Assembly: GCA_029207755.1 (NCBI GenBank)
Contig: JARCOQ010000002.1
Span: forward strand, 84,284,087 to 84,348,086
Direction: 5' to 3'
DNA length: 64,000 nucleotides
Source: Chamaea fasciata
Lineage: Eukaryota; Chordata; Aves; Passeriformes; Sylviidae
In this document: positions 13,640 to 25,801 of the stretch, one piece after another
Position numbering within the stretch: position 1 is the first letter of the stretch
How the letters are laid out: every line of letters begins with the position of its first letter
Made by a program: the position numbers and the translations under genes
The notes under the pieces: generated by a model
Seen by the model: the letters and a program-made list of their open reading frames with translations, nothing else
Database searches by the model: none
What the model was told of the DNA's origin: nothing

Positions 13640-14719
13640 AGATGCCACATCTAAATCGTATTTTTAAACTGAAAATCTCTCTCTCCCCAGGGAATTACAA
13701 CATTCTTACCACAAAGCAGAATAAAAACATGTCAAGGCCAGCTTCTCAGAGTGGGTTTAAAAGGTAGTTTTATTTCTCACTCAAGTTTTTTGAAGTCTGA
13801 ATATGCCATTTGTTGTAATGGGCAATATAGAAGGATTGAAATGCTTGAAAATTACATAATTATCACCACAATTTAACACTCAGTTAATGAAGGCTGGAAC
13901 TGTTGCCCATATTGCCATAGTGTAGCTAGCAGGTATCCATACTGAACAGAGTTCACTTTTGCAAAACACTGAGTTAGAAATAAAGGTTAATCCACTGCCA
14001 TATAAACATTTGATCTTGCAATGATCCCATTAACCTTTGTCATACACAAGGATTAGGCATAAGTAGCTAGCAAAATACTAACCTTATTTAAAATTGTAGA
14101 GCTGTGAGTACCAAACTTTTTTTTATTCTTTCATGTAGGTGCAAAAGTTTAAAGCTTCCTCTGCAAAGTGATCAAGCCCAAAGTCTCACAGGTTTTGTTA
14201 ATGTGTTAAAACTATGCTGCAATCAGCAGTTCAGTGAAGCAAACTCAGTTAAAAATTTTAAAAAAATTAATCTCTGTTAACTTGATTTGAATCCTATCCT
14301 GACTACAAGAGTGAAGAGGGGTTGGGAAGTTCCTCTGAGTGGGCTCTTCAGCACACCCTCTCACCAAGAACTAAGGAGAGACTCATCCTACAGCTATGAC
14401 TGAACCTCCCAGCACTGCCAGTAGCAGAGAGATCCTCTCTTGACTGGTCCTAAGGGAGGAGTGGTCATGCCAAGTTTTACGATGTTAACAGCTAGAAGGT
14501 TCCCAACACCAATGTTTTCTCATTAGTGAAACCTATCTGCTTTCCAATGGAGGGACTCTGGAGAGCTGCACTGTTGTGAACTTTTCAACTCTGTAAGATC
14601 TCAGTGAAAAATAAATGCAGTCAACTGTCACCCTGATCTTTTTCAGCCTACTGATGTTTACATTTTTGTACTGGAGTTTCTCATTGACTTTTAGGTAAAC
14701 AAAGAGTGATATTTTGAAA
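13640..14719. other. Non-coding DNA between exon candidate and LTR
   Basis: No gene is seen. The part from about 14300 is less AT-rich and holds an AATAAA at about 14610. It may include the upstream half of an LTR, because TGTTAAC at 14482 could be an alternative left end of the element described next. Confidence 0.55.
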
Positions 14720-14723
14720 ACAG

Positions 14724-14922
14724 TGCATTCCTCTTTGGAGGAGGGACAATTGATGGACTTCTAGGTTGACCAGTGGGGTCAGAGAGGTGTCAACCTCATT
14801 GCCCAATCCCTGGTCAAACTCCAAAAATTATATAAATCAAAATTGAGAAATAAACGTCTCTTTTTGCTCTCACAACCTGACTGTGAGAGTGTGGTTCTTT
14901 TGAGCCTGTCTAGTGACAGTCA
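14724..14922 (+). mobile_element. Probable solo LTR of an endogenous retrovirus
   Basis: The block starts with TG and ends with CA and is flanked by the 4-bp direct repeat ACAG (14720-14723 and 14923-14926). It contains a TATA-like TATATAAAT at 14829-14837 and a polyadenylation signal AATAAA at 14849-14854, then a T-rich stretch and a U5-like GAGTGTGGTTCTTTTGAG segment. That order (U3, TATA, closely spaced polyA signal, U5) is typical of a retroviral LTR with a short R region. No gag, pol or env sequence lies next to it, so it would be a solo LTR. The ends are uncertain: TGTTAAC at 14482 and CAACA ending at 14925 would give a 444-bp element without a clear duplication. A 4-bp repeat can occur by chance. 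Confidence 0.6.
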
Positions 14923-15032
14923 ACAGGTACACTGCAAAATCCAGCTCCAGTGCTGGGTGCAGTAGCTTGGATGTCTGCATGTGATTATAGAGTTATTGCT
15001 TCCAGACAGAGGGGAGGTCATTAATCACGAGG

Positions 15033-15140
15033 TCATAGAATAATTTAGGTTAGAATGGGCTTCTGGAGGTCATCTAATCTAAACCCTCAAATAAGAAAGT
15101 TCAAAACCAGAGCAGGTTGCCCAGTACTTGTAGCTTCTGT
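15033..15140 (-). mobile_element. CR1 LINE 3' tail, degraded
   Basis: On plus this reads TCATAGAATAATTTAGGTTA followed by 'ggtcatctaatctaaaccctc' and 'agagcaggttgcccag', the reverse complement of the CR1 3' end that usually carries 'ccagaggtcc...accattctatga'. Only about 100 bp remain, as expected for the 5'-truncated copies that CR1 makes. The inner boundary is approximate. Confidence 0.8.
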
Positions 15141-18100
15141 GAGAGCTTTGCATGGCTGGAAATGGCACACAGAGATGAGTAGAGTGACAGTAGGAATGAC
15201 AGCAGACGATGGCTGTGAAGCAGGGTCCTAAATTTCTATATGCTCCACTGTTTGGCAGTCTATTTCCATCTTCCAGACCTAGAAGAAAGCTGGAAATAAT
15301 TATTTTCATTTTCTTTAAACACAAGCAAACTTTTTGAACATGTTGCCATGGGAGGTCAGTTCCACTGTTTCAGGAGTAGAACATGCCAGGTTGCTAAGGG
15401 ATGAGCTTAAAAACAACAAATAATTACAACCCTGATAGTGCATTAACCCATAAACTAATACTGTGGTTGTATTTTGAATGACAGAGGCTAATGTTTTAGT
15501 CAGGTTAAAAAAATGTAAATAATATGCACCTCTGTTTTTATGTGACTCAATCTTTTTGGCATGAAAATAGAAGCTATTTGCAAAAGAAGCTTTGGGTCTT
15601 CCATGAGCTTGTGCAGCACCTTGCACTTAAGATCTGCTCAAAAAAAAAAAATCCAGAAATATTAAGTTATTTATTATACTAAGTTATTTATTCTGGTGTT
15701 TTCACAGATCCTTTGTTCTGCGTACCCTCTCAACACTGAGTTTCAGGAAAAAATAGCTACTCTAGGCTATCCCTAAGGAGGTGATGGCAAGGTGAGTTGC
15801 CAGAGCACCACTGAGTCTTTGGACATTTCCAGAAGCAGCTGTGATGAACAAGACCAGCCCTGCAGCTGCTGCCATTCAAGTCCCATTTGGTGTAATACCC
15901 CCACAGCCATAGGAATGGTTCTGGGAAAACTGACTCCAGGAACGCCAGCACTCCCACATGGAGGTAGCTTGTGCAGCCCACATGGCAGGAGAGTACCTGT
16001 GGCTGGTGGCAGAGAGGTGGTAGAGATGCTGCACACCCCACCATGCTGCGACCTCCTGAGCAGCTGTGTCTGGCAGGCCTTGTCACCACTCGGGCTGCCC
16101 ATCTCTCTGCATGAGAGGAGATTTCCCTCTTGACAGCCCATTTTGGTCATGCTCCACTTCCACTTATAATGGCAGCTGAAACATATTTAAGATGTAACTT
16201 TGTTCAAAGGTGGAAATCTGCAATTATGTTTCTTTAAGAACAATTATTACCACAGATCATGGTGAAAGTGGATAGAAGTCTTTACCATTGTTACGGTTTC
16301 ACCAAATGACTCATGTTTATTTCTCCCTTATGGCAGCAGAAATGGCAAAAAGTAGATGTCTGGACATTTTAATGTACCTGGCATAGATGGCAATATATTT
16401 GCACTTGCATCTAGCTAATATGCACTTGCTAGACTGCACACTTTATAATCTGCAACAGAAGTTGGCAGCCTCTCCACCTCTCATCTAAGATTTAATGGAA
16501 GGTACTGCAGTCTCCTATTAATAGCATCATTTCTCCTAGCTACAGCGCATGGGCTACTGAGCATAACATGAGGAATTGCCTTAGTACAGCAGCTCAAAAA
16601 CATGGCATTGTCATAAACAGCAAATCAGGGATGACAACATAAACGAGCTGAACACATCTTTTGACTGATTGCACATTTCCATTTGCTTATCTACTTGTTA
16701 GTTTGCAAATTTAATTGTTTCCCAAAGAGTTTCTAATCATTACTTCAAATTAGTGAGCTACTGTTGCATTACATTGTTAGACGGACCTGACTAGAAGAAG
16801 CAGAATTAAACAGCAGAAAATAGTAGAAATTAAAATGGAAAAAGAAATTAAGTCCTCATAACAAGAATGAGATTACTGCACATTTTCTCACCATTCAGAA
16901 ATAACAAACTGGAGGAAAACCCTACACTTTAAGATCTCTCCTGAAGGAACAGATGCCCTTATTTGTCACTTTCCTTTGCCTTTGCCCCCCACCAAAAAAA
17001 CACAGGGAATAATATATATACTATGGTGAATGTCAATGCTGACATAATCTATAGCACTTCTTAGGTTAGGAACCACCTGATCACATCTTGTTTATCCAGC
17101 CTGTTGTCATTTGTTGGGGATGTCATGCCATGTTTTTAAGGAAACATCGGTCAAATCTGAGCCTTGTCAAGAGCAAGTGGTCCTTGGTAATAGATCAACC
17201 AGGCTGTAAAAAATGTTTTGCAACAGAAATAATGTCACATCAGGAGGGCTGGCTCTGGGGCACGAATTAAGCCCCAAGGCCTCTTGGCCCAGCCAGGAGA
17301 CAAGCAGCTCTGCTATGTTCAGGTGGAGGTGTGGAGGGTGGGAGCTGCCAGCCTGAGCACACGATGCTGTGGCTCACCACAGTGACCAAGACACCCCACA
17401 GTCACAGTGCACTGCTTTGGGTGGGTCAGGTGCCAAACTGGGATCATCTCTGGACAAAGGTGGTTACCTCAAATCACCAATGTAAACCATGCTGCTGCAC
17501 ATGCTTCACACTGTCACAACACACAGTCCCCTGTGGCAGATACCTTTTCCAAAGAATTTTACGACATGTGCAAAGAAGAATTAGCACATTTCCCCCCCCA
17601 CCCCCCCCCCCTTCTCATTTCAAATTGAATTTTCAGGTCAAAGAAAGGAAAAAGAGCTCTCACATCAAATTCAGCAGATGATTCATAAAATTAATTTTTG
17701 AAGTTACAAAAATAAAATGTCTAAAAAACTGAAGTACTGCATGTCATTTCACTCATTTTTGATCTCATCTCTTTGACTGGATCAATAGCAAAAGCAACTA
17801 GAGAAAGACTATCCAGAAAGGAAATCTTTAATAAAATACTGGTTCCTATAGTGAGTGCTAACAGGGCTAGGGTGGAGATGGTTGACGTTAGCAGCCAGCG
17901 TACACAGTGGAGAGAAACTGCTGACGTAGAGGAGAGACAGCCATGCACAGGGGTGAGCTGAGCTGAACACACCTGAAGCTCAGTCCACAGTCCATCCTCA
18001 TCATATTTAAAATGCATTCCCACTGTGTCCTCCCTTGGCTGTGTCCTGACTTGGTCATGAGAAAGGTTCATGAAAAAATAATGTGGTCTTTGAACCAGAA

Positions 18101-19217
18101 ATCGTTCTTTGACCACACCAGGATTTTACCTGGGAAAAGGTTGGGAGAACCTGATTTACACTGCTGCATTTTCTTCCTGCTGAGCAAGGAAGGAGCCCCA
18201 TCAAGGCAAACTGCTGATTTCTACCGTCAGGTTTGTGTTCATGAGGCTCCATTCACTGGCAGTGTAAGGCTGGCTGGTGGAGCTGAGGGGGACACTCTTG
18301 GTTGAAAATGCTTTGATGTCTAAACACAGCTAAGACTGGTCTAGAAGCAGATCATCATTTCTCCCCTTTGCAGAAAATGAAGATAAACTAAATTTAATTT
18401 TGTATGTAAGAAAGCAATTAAGCATCAAAGTTTACAGGTGACTGGGTTCTCTGAGGCTTCAGACCTGCTGCACTGGAAATATTTTTTTGGTGGCTTCAGT
18501 TAAACCTTATCTGATTCTTCTAAAAATTCAGACTATCTTGGATTCCCTTTTTCAAGGGATGCAGCACATCAGCCTGGCTTCATGTGCACTTTGCTTCCCA
18601 GCACCACAGCCCTCTCCAGTTGAGTGAATCTGACTTTCATTCCCTTTCCTGCACATCACTCTTTAATGTTTTCTTCTGCTTATTACACTAGATTAAAGAA
18701 ATAGGCTAATGCTGCAGGATTTCCTGATACAGCCATCCAGAGCAAAAGCAGTATCAAGCCTGGAGTGCAAACTACTTACTGAAAATTTCTCTTGGTTTCG
18801 TGCTATTGTTGGGGGTACTTTGGTGCCTAAATTTAAATACAATACAACTGACTGAGAAAGGAGCACAGTCTCAGTGGATTAGACAGTAAATAGAGAGCTA
18901 TAGGTGCAAATTAGATGTCCTGACTAACCTATATCTTTCTGCAGACCATGCAAAAAATCCATGGAAGTTGATGTCCTAGTTGCTCACATCTAATATGTTA
19001 ATGCTAGCATTGTCCTAATCTCATGCTGAGATCCCATACTACTCATGAGAGATTTTTATTTAATTTGAGTTTTAAGGCATCATTTGATGGACAATATGTC
19101 TCCCAAAAAAAGCATCCTATTTAGCCTGACTGCTATAATACTTGGGGGAAAAAAATCAGTCTCCCCTGATGGTGTTTAACCCACTGTCATTTTCTTTCCT
19201 GTAGCCAGCTGTGCTTT
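15141..19217. other. Non-coding DNA, no gene recognised
   Basis: This is mixed composition with overlapping short frames on both strands at 15757-16150 and 17721-18305. The segment 16640-16800 is AT-rich and free of obvious repeats, like many conserved non-coding elements, but conservation cannot be seen from one sequence. C-rich runs sit at 17592-17611. No mobile element is recognised. Confidence 0.55.
17592..17611. repeat. Poly-C run with one interruption
   Basis: There are eight C, one A, then eleven C. The run is a simple-sequence tract that could form an i-motif, or a G-quadruplex on the other strand, but it has no separate G blocks of the classical type. Confidence 0.9.
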
Positions 19218-19395
19218 ATCACAGAACCATAGAATGGTTTGGCTTGGAAGAGACATTAAGGGTCATCTTGTTCTTCCCCGCCCCTGTGCCAAGTGCAGGG
19301 ACACCTTCCACTAGGCAATGCTGCTAGAAGACCCAGCCAGCCTGATCTTGAACACCTCCAGGGATGGGATCCACAACTTCCCCAGTCTTCTGTTT
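19218..19395 (-). mobile_element. CR1 LINE 3' end
   Basis: On plus it begins ATCACAGAACCATAGAATGG, then reads 'ttggcttggaagagacattaagggtcatcttgttc' and 'gggacaccttccactag'. It continues through 'ccagcctgatcttgaacacctccagggatgggatcc'. This is the reverse complement of a standard avian CR1 3' UTR and the last bases of its ORF. Similarity stops abruptly near 19395, where the copy is truncated at its 5' end. Two short frames that begin within it are repeat-derived. Confidence 0.9.
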
Positions 19396-20718
19396 AGGCA
19401 GGGAGCTGATTTTGCCTATGAAGGTGAAGAACTTTTCAATTTTCTTTACCAAGTACCACCCAATGAATTTCACACTGGTTTGTTGCATTGCTCAGGTCAT
19501 CATGAGTGTTCTGAGGTATAGACCCAACTTCCAGAATGTTTGCTACCTCACTTCCCCTACCCCTTGCCACCCTGCAGAGGGGTTGTGTTTGCCAGCTTCT
19601 ATCTTGCTCTCACACCTTTAAAACAAGATGGAAAAATACTCAATTAAATCAGCTCCAGGGCAAATGTTGTTCCACATAACGGGTGTTTGTTCCTAAAGAT
19701 CTAAATCCCAATCAGACAAATCAGATGCTCTCAGCAAAGCAGTACTTTTCAGAGCGGGCTTCATCTGTTCTGTTCTTGGCACCTTTCTCCAGACCTGTGA
19801 CTCCTTCCAGGGGTGTGTGCTGCTCTCCCTTTGGATTTTGGAGAAGGCCAAATGAAGGGCTGAAAGCTCTGCTTGCGATGGTGTGACTGTGGCATACATT
19901 TTCTGTCTTCGGAAGCCTTAACTACAGATCCCTCACCACTTTGTCACCTGACATAAACCCACAAGTTTATGTGTCCTCAGTCTGTGCCTGTCCACAGAGC
20001 CACCTCCTAAGGGCTTTTGGGGAGGAGGACACCAGGATCACAAGCCACAGCGGGTCATGCAGCCTCCAATTTATGGCCACAGGCACAGGCTACAGGCCAG
20101 GATAATGGCCCATGCCATGGGCTCTGCCCTTGAGCACGAGAGACTCAAGTGACCACCCCAAGGGAGTCCAGAAAAATGGTTTGTCACCATCTCCCTTCCC
20201 TGCAGCCTGTAAACCTGCCTCAGGGAAGAATCCATAAGGGCTGTACCTTGGAGCTCATCAGTGTGAATCTACTACCTCCTCCCTAGAACTTTGCTTGATA
20301 AATTTTAATGTAATTTACTCTTGCTTTTATTTTTTTCTCCTTTCATGCCTTTCAAATTATGTGCCTCAGCACTGGCTCACTGCATGTCAGTACTGCTATT
20401 AGTAACTACCTAATGAATTTCAAAAGCCTAAAAAGGCTTCCAGGAGACCTCTTTTTTGTCTACAGAGATGAAGAGGCTGATCAGCTTTTCTGGAAAAACA
20501 AGATTTTTGAAAAAAGGGGCTCTGTTAAGCCCCTTTATAACTTATTTGCTTTCTTTCTTAAAAAAATAAGCCTTTAAATAAACTAGTAAGTTGTTACAGT
20601 GTGCTGCTTTCAGAGTTGTTTCTTTTCTCAATATTATTACTAAAGTCAGGAAAACTGATGAGTTTTTACCTCAGCAACACAGGCTATTTTTCTTAAAAAT
20701 TTAGACCTATTCTCCCAC

Positions 20719-20719
<1 letters not shown>

Positions 20720-20761
<42 letters not shown>
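20720..20761 (+). repeat. Poly-A tract, 42 uninterrupted A
   Basis: This is the longest A run in the window. No retrocopy body with a recognisable coding sequence precedes it, and no clear flanking direct repeat is seen, so it is called a homopolymer microsatellite and not an mRNA tail. The length in the assembly is likely inexact. Confidence 0.97.
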
Positions 20762-20764
<3 letters not shown>

Positions 20765-23700
20765 AAGCTAAAAATTGTGTACCCACAAGAAATAAAAAAT
20801 ATTATTCATAATGTGAGGAGAACCAAGAGATCAATTTTTTCTTTAATCCATATTTCTGATAAGTATGATGCATATTTTTCTAAGCTGCTATTGCTGTCTT
20901 TTCCCATGCTAATCTTGGGCTAATGCAAGCCTCTCCACCTAAAACCAGAAATTAATAGAACATTTCTTTCTATTAGACATCTGAAAAATGCATTTCCAAA
21001 CCAAACCACCACATGGAACACACCTTCTAAAGATGGAGAGTGTGTGATCTTAGCTCTTCTCACCTTTGCTCATTCAGTTTACATAAATTCAATTCAACAT
21101 ATCAGCTAACACTTGTCACTGTGCTGCTCCTCCCTGAAAGGACTTTCTTTCAGCAGAAGTACCACACACAGCAGAAGAAGAGGAAGGAGCATAAATTAAT
21201 ACAGGTTTCCAAAAAAGGCAGGATTTGTAGTGCTGTGCTGCATATGTACCTCTGGAGCTCGTTTCTAATTTAGGCAATTTCTCCTATTGGAAACAGGAAT
21301 TTTCCACAGCCTCACTTCAAGAGATGAGTAAGATGTAGCATGCTGGTTTTGTCCACTTAGAATCTAAGCAGTAAAACCCAGGCAGATTCATAACACAAGG
21401 AGTTGGGATTAATATTTCCTCACTCACTCCTTCTGCCAACAGACAAGAAATGGAAGTTTACCCACATTCTTGGTTGAGATCTGACATTTGAAACAGGATT
21501 TCCTGTCTGCAGAAGCTGCACTTGCTCCTAAAAGAAGTAAGATCCTGTCTGCATAAACCAATCGAGCAACTGTCTGTGGATTTGCCATTGATTTCCGTGG
21601 AAGCAGTATCATTCTCCACCTAAAGCATCTCTGCTCTGAGACTATCAGAGAAATAATACTAATGAAGACTTCACCACAGTAACCAATTATTTGTTTTGTT
21701 TTATTAAAGTACTGAATTTATAGACAAAATACAGACACAAATCTAAGATAAAGACCAAACAGGAGGTCAAATGACCTCTGATAATTAACTGCCTCTCTTT
21801 CAAAAGGCCAGTCATTTGAGGATCACCCTGTAAGGGAAGAGATGGGGAGAAGAGGCAAGGCTTTGATTTGATAAATTAAAAGGGGATAACAAAAAAAGCA
21901 TAGTGTTTGCTAGTTTACTACATTGTAAGCATTCAAGGGTCTCTAGAGATCCCTGTGTCACCATGAAGGAATTTAGCCTGAGTTAATCCATCTAAAGGAA
22001 CTGGTGAATACTCTCCTAATCTCTAACATTTATAGGCTTTTGAGAGGGAACAACACAGGAGAGAGATTTAAAACCTCAGATGAGCAAAACCTTGCAAGTG
22101 TATCCTTAACCTTCAGCACCATCTTCTCTTTAGGAAAGTGGCTGAACATTTCTTTTTAATCTCGTTGACATTTTCTAAATCCTATTGTCTTTCTCAGAGC
22201 CCACAGGTATTACCTGAGAGCTTTTCTGAAGCATATTTGTTCTTCCAGAGCACCACTGATTGTTGAACTTGTGCCCGCTCCACCACCTCCAGTTGCCATT
22301 CCCCGTTCAGTATTTCTATTTATAGTTTCTTGAGTGAGAGGCCACTATTAAATCATATATTAATTGCTTTCTTACAGATGATTTTATTTTTAAATCTCAG
22401 ATGCAGTCCAAGTAATTTTTCTAATACACACAGCAAACCATCTTTTCCACCTCTGATATATTTTATATGATGTCATCAATGTATCTCTAGTATGTGCCTC
22501 CTCAGCTGCATTATTATCTCCATATGAGGAGCAGCTCACAGCTGATCTCACGTAACTGAAGGAAACCTAGACTCCCACCTGTGAGCAGGGAATAACTGAG
22601 GCCCCTAAACACCCAAAGCAGTTCATGAAGATGGCTGAAGTCTAAGAAAGTCCAGCAAGGACTCTGCTGCCACATTTCTTGCCAAGCAGAAAGGCAAAGA
22701 GCTTAGTCCTGGCAGATGATTTGCTTGTCCCTTTGTCTTCTGCCCATCATGCCATGATGAGGAACCAGAGTTCCTTTGCTGGGTGACCCACCTGGGCACT
22801 TGCCTACTTGAGTCTCCCTGGTTTCCATCTCTCTGTCAGCCTATGTGACAAAGCTATTCTAGCTAAGCCTTATTTTCTTTTTTTTTTTCCTTTTTCACAC
22901 AAAAGCCGCTACATCATCAGTTTTCATGTCGAAAACCAAGACAAAGCAAAAGCAAATCCCCACATCTTGGATCTCTAAAACTGTCCTTGAAAATATGTTT
23001 TTCCCAGCTTCACAAGTAGTAATGAGTTACACTTTCATATCTGTATCCTAAGCCAACACTACTGAAACATTCATCAAAAAGATAGCACGGCAGGGCTTTT
23101 CAGCCCAGCAGGATATTCCCCTTGGCTGTGTACTCAGATTACAGATGTCTACTACAGCACGCAGAGGGTACATTCATTTGAGTATCATTCAGTTTTAAAG
23201 GGAATGATGATGGGGGAGAATCCGACAAGAGGAAAAGAAGAGGGCAGTACATTAATGAACTCTCCTAAATCAGCGTTTGTAACCATCCAGCCTCTTCAAA
23301 AAGACAGCAATCAGCACCCAGAAAAACAACCCGTTGTAAAAGAGACGTCTCCTTTTCAGCTGTGGTTATTGCTCTGCCCGCATGGGCATAGTGTATAGTG
23401 TACTTAGAGATTACATCTGACACAATTTTTCTTTTCTGTTAAAGAAAGTGTATTTTAGTCAACGGAATCGATTTATTCCTTTCCTTGCTTTAATAGGAAA
23501 TTGTCTTTTAACAAAGATTTCCCTTTCAGCTCAGAAGTAAAGTGATGAACCATTCTTTGTGCGTGTTTTTCCTTGTAACAGTTGTCAGCAAGTCCTCAGT
23601 TTCACTATCTGGAATACACTTTCCTGCATTAGTGGCCTTTTTTTATTGCATTTGATCTACTTTTCAGCAGTCAGCTGATTTTAGTTTTAATTTTAAACAA

Positions 23701-23895
23701 CAGCAAAACCTAGCCCATTCCCAAATATGTACGAGTGTGGTAAATGTAAGAACAGTTTTCCATTCTTCACTTAGAGCCGAAAAAAATTATGCTGCAACAA
23801 GAATTTCAGTAATTAAATGGTACAAGTGATTTTCACAAATATGCTCCTGCTGTGAGACCTTTTGCTGCAGATTAACTTTTACATCCACTTCAGAC

Positions 23896-23916
23896 AAAAA
23901 AAAAAAAAAAAAAAAA
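23896..23916 (+). repeat. Poly-A tract, 21 A
   Basis: This is a pure A run followed by a CAACAAACC transition. Nothing upstream is recognisable as a retrotransposed gene. Confidence 0.97.
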
Positions 23917-25152
23917 CAACAAACCCAAGCAGTTCAATAACCACTCTCCCCACTCCACTAAGTTTTTCCTGAAATCAAACTCTTTATTGTTCTCCACCCA
24001 GTCATTGTGGGAAAGGGGACCAGTTGGAAAGAAGTAAGATAAAACGTGATAGAGCATTGGTTCTAATTTTCTGTTTGTGTTCTTGAGAAAGGTTTTGGCA
24101 CGTTCCCACAGTTTCTGATGTAGATTGCAGATTTGCAATGGGACTTTGCAGTAAGATACTCATTTTCCATGTGGTTAAAATTGCTTCCTGATACTTCTTA
24201 AAAGAGCACAATGGGGATTAGCAATTGCTGCAGCATCTCATTTGTGGAGCTCTGCTGGTGAAGTGTAATTGTTCTGAAGTCATGCATGCCCTCTGCCCAA
24301 AAGCCAGATTCTGCATGTTGCATGAAAGAGACATCCATATGTCTGATCCCAGTGTGCACTGGAGCCTGCCCTTCCCTCTGCCTATGGCACAGTCCTGGCT
24401 GCAGGACACTGGGTACAGTGAACCAGAGGACAACCAACATCCCTCATGGGCCATGTGCTCAAGGGAATGTATATCTGCTCCCACAGCACACACAGAGCCC
24501 ACAGCAGAGATAAAATTCTGCTGTATCATGGGCATTCTAATAGTCTCTGCTTATCTGAAGGTCTGATCTGTCAGAGGGAGGTGGAGTCTGGGGTGCTGTT
24601 CTGGCAGGATGTCCTTTTCTAGGTTTTGAAGCTGCAGATTAAAGCTCAAATACGCAAAGCAAGCAACCCCCAAAGTACAGAAAGCATTTGCTCATTAGAA
24701 AAAAACAGACCAAAAATCATTTTTAAAGACTTATTGAGCCACTCCCATTATTTTGGAAGGGGTAGATCATGATTTTGGAATGCCTCAAGAGAAAAACAGT
24801 GAACTGTCCAGGGAAAAAATGGTCTCTTGACCTCCCCACCCTGCACTAGCACAGCCTGGACTATTCCCCATGCTTCCAGTGGAGCCAGGATTTCACCCAG
24901 CTCCCCCAGTGTTTCCCTGTGGCGTTTTCTCTGTGCATTAACTAAAGGGCACAAGTTCACACTCAGGGAAAAGATATCTTTGGTGTAGCTTTTACTGGTA
25001 TAGGAACTGACTAGTGACATGCCTGAAAAAAAATAGAAAAATCAATTGAAAGATTCAGATAACTCTTCAATGTTCTGTGTATACTGTAAACAGGATATTT
25101 ATGTAAAATGTTGTTTCAATACTTTTAATTTAGATTGCTGTAGGCTGGTTTG

Positions 25153-25200
25153 TTTCCTCTTCCTTTCCCTTCTCCTCCCTTTTTCTTTCTCTTTTCCTTT
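25153..25200 (+). repeat. 48-bp uninterrupted pyrimidine run
   Basis: Every base from 25153 to 25200 is C or T, and a looser pyrimidine-rich stretch goes on to about 25240. Long pyrimidine:purine tracts can form triplex (H-DNA) structures. A polypyrimidine tract can also precede a splice acceptor: CTTTCACCTTAG ends at 25240, but the sequence after it soon meets stops and is not a convincing exon. Confidence 0.95.
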
Positions 25201-25240
25201 GTTTATTCTCCTTTTTAATTCCTTTTCTCTTTCACCTTAG

Positions 25241-25775
25241 TATGGTTTTATTTTTGTTGCTTGAACTATAAGACTGTAAAAGCAGTAGAAACAATACATG
25301 TTCTGAATTTTCTTCAAACAATGGCTTGTAGATTGAAATGAAAACACTGTTTTCCTGTTCAGGAAAAAAACATAGATGTCCTCATCTATGTCAATAGGAG
25401 GAGACACCCACCTGACTCTGAAGCAGCCTAGGCAGCATGCATGTCAGTTACCAAAAGATCTTTTCCTCTCCCATCAGCACAGCTGCTATTCCTGCATTTC
25501 TAGCAGTATGATATTCAAGATGAGCAAGGGCAATGTTGGTCACACTAGCTACAGAAAGTCATGCCACATAATGCCACAGATGATAAATGCCTCAGGACAA
25601 ATTCACCAAGGACGACTTGGAGCAAAAATGCCACTTCTGGCTCCAAGACTTCCTAATTCTTAGATCACTGGAAACCAGCAGAGTACTGAGAACATATTTA
25701 CCTTGTTTTTACTTTCCTAGGCATTTGCTGTGGACCACAAGAAAAGGCAGAATATTGACCTAAATAGGCTGTTCT
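25241..25775. other. Non-coding DNA
   Basis: No gene is recognised. A frame of 95 codons at 25376-25663 has no identifiable domain and no supporting splice context. Confidence 0.55.
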
Positions 25776-25801
25776 GGGGGGGGGGTGGGGGTGGGGAGGG
25801 G
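25776..25801 (+). repeat. G-quadruplex-forming G tract
   Basis: The tract has four G blocks (10, 5, 4 and 4 G) separated by single T, T and A. It meets the four-block, short-loop rule for an intramolecular G-quadruplex on the plus strand. No gene start is close to it. Confidence 0.9.

Larger units (their letters stand above)
19396..25152. other. Non-coding DNA with long A tracts
   Basis: I see no gene, RNA or named element apart from the homopolymer tracts listed separately. The open frames are short and lie on both strands. The segment 24200-24570 has several overlapping frames on both strands with no splice context. The text near 21580-21610 and 24870-24900 resembles the 'attgatttc..tggaagcag' kind of worn motif common in amniote introns, too short to classify. 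Confidence 0.55.

Noticed and set aside
17849..17861. CCTATAGTGAGTG, resembling the reverse complement of part of a T7 phage promoter
   Set aside because: Only about 12 bases match and the rest of the promoter differs; chance match in vertebrate DNA, no vector sequence around it.
21570..21615. Phrase 'ccattgatttccgtggaagcag', like a worn motif frequent in amniote introns
   Set aside because: Too short to assign to a repeat family; recorded only as a resemblance.
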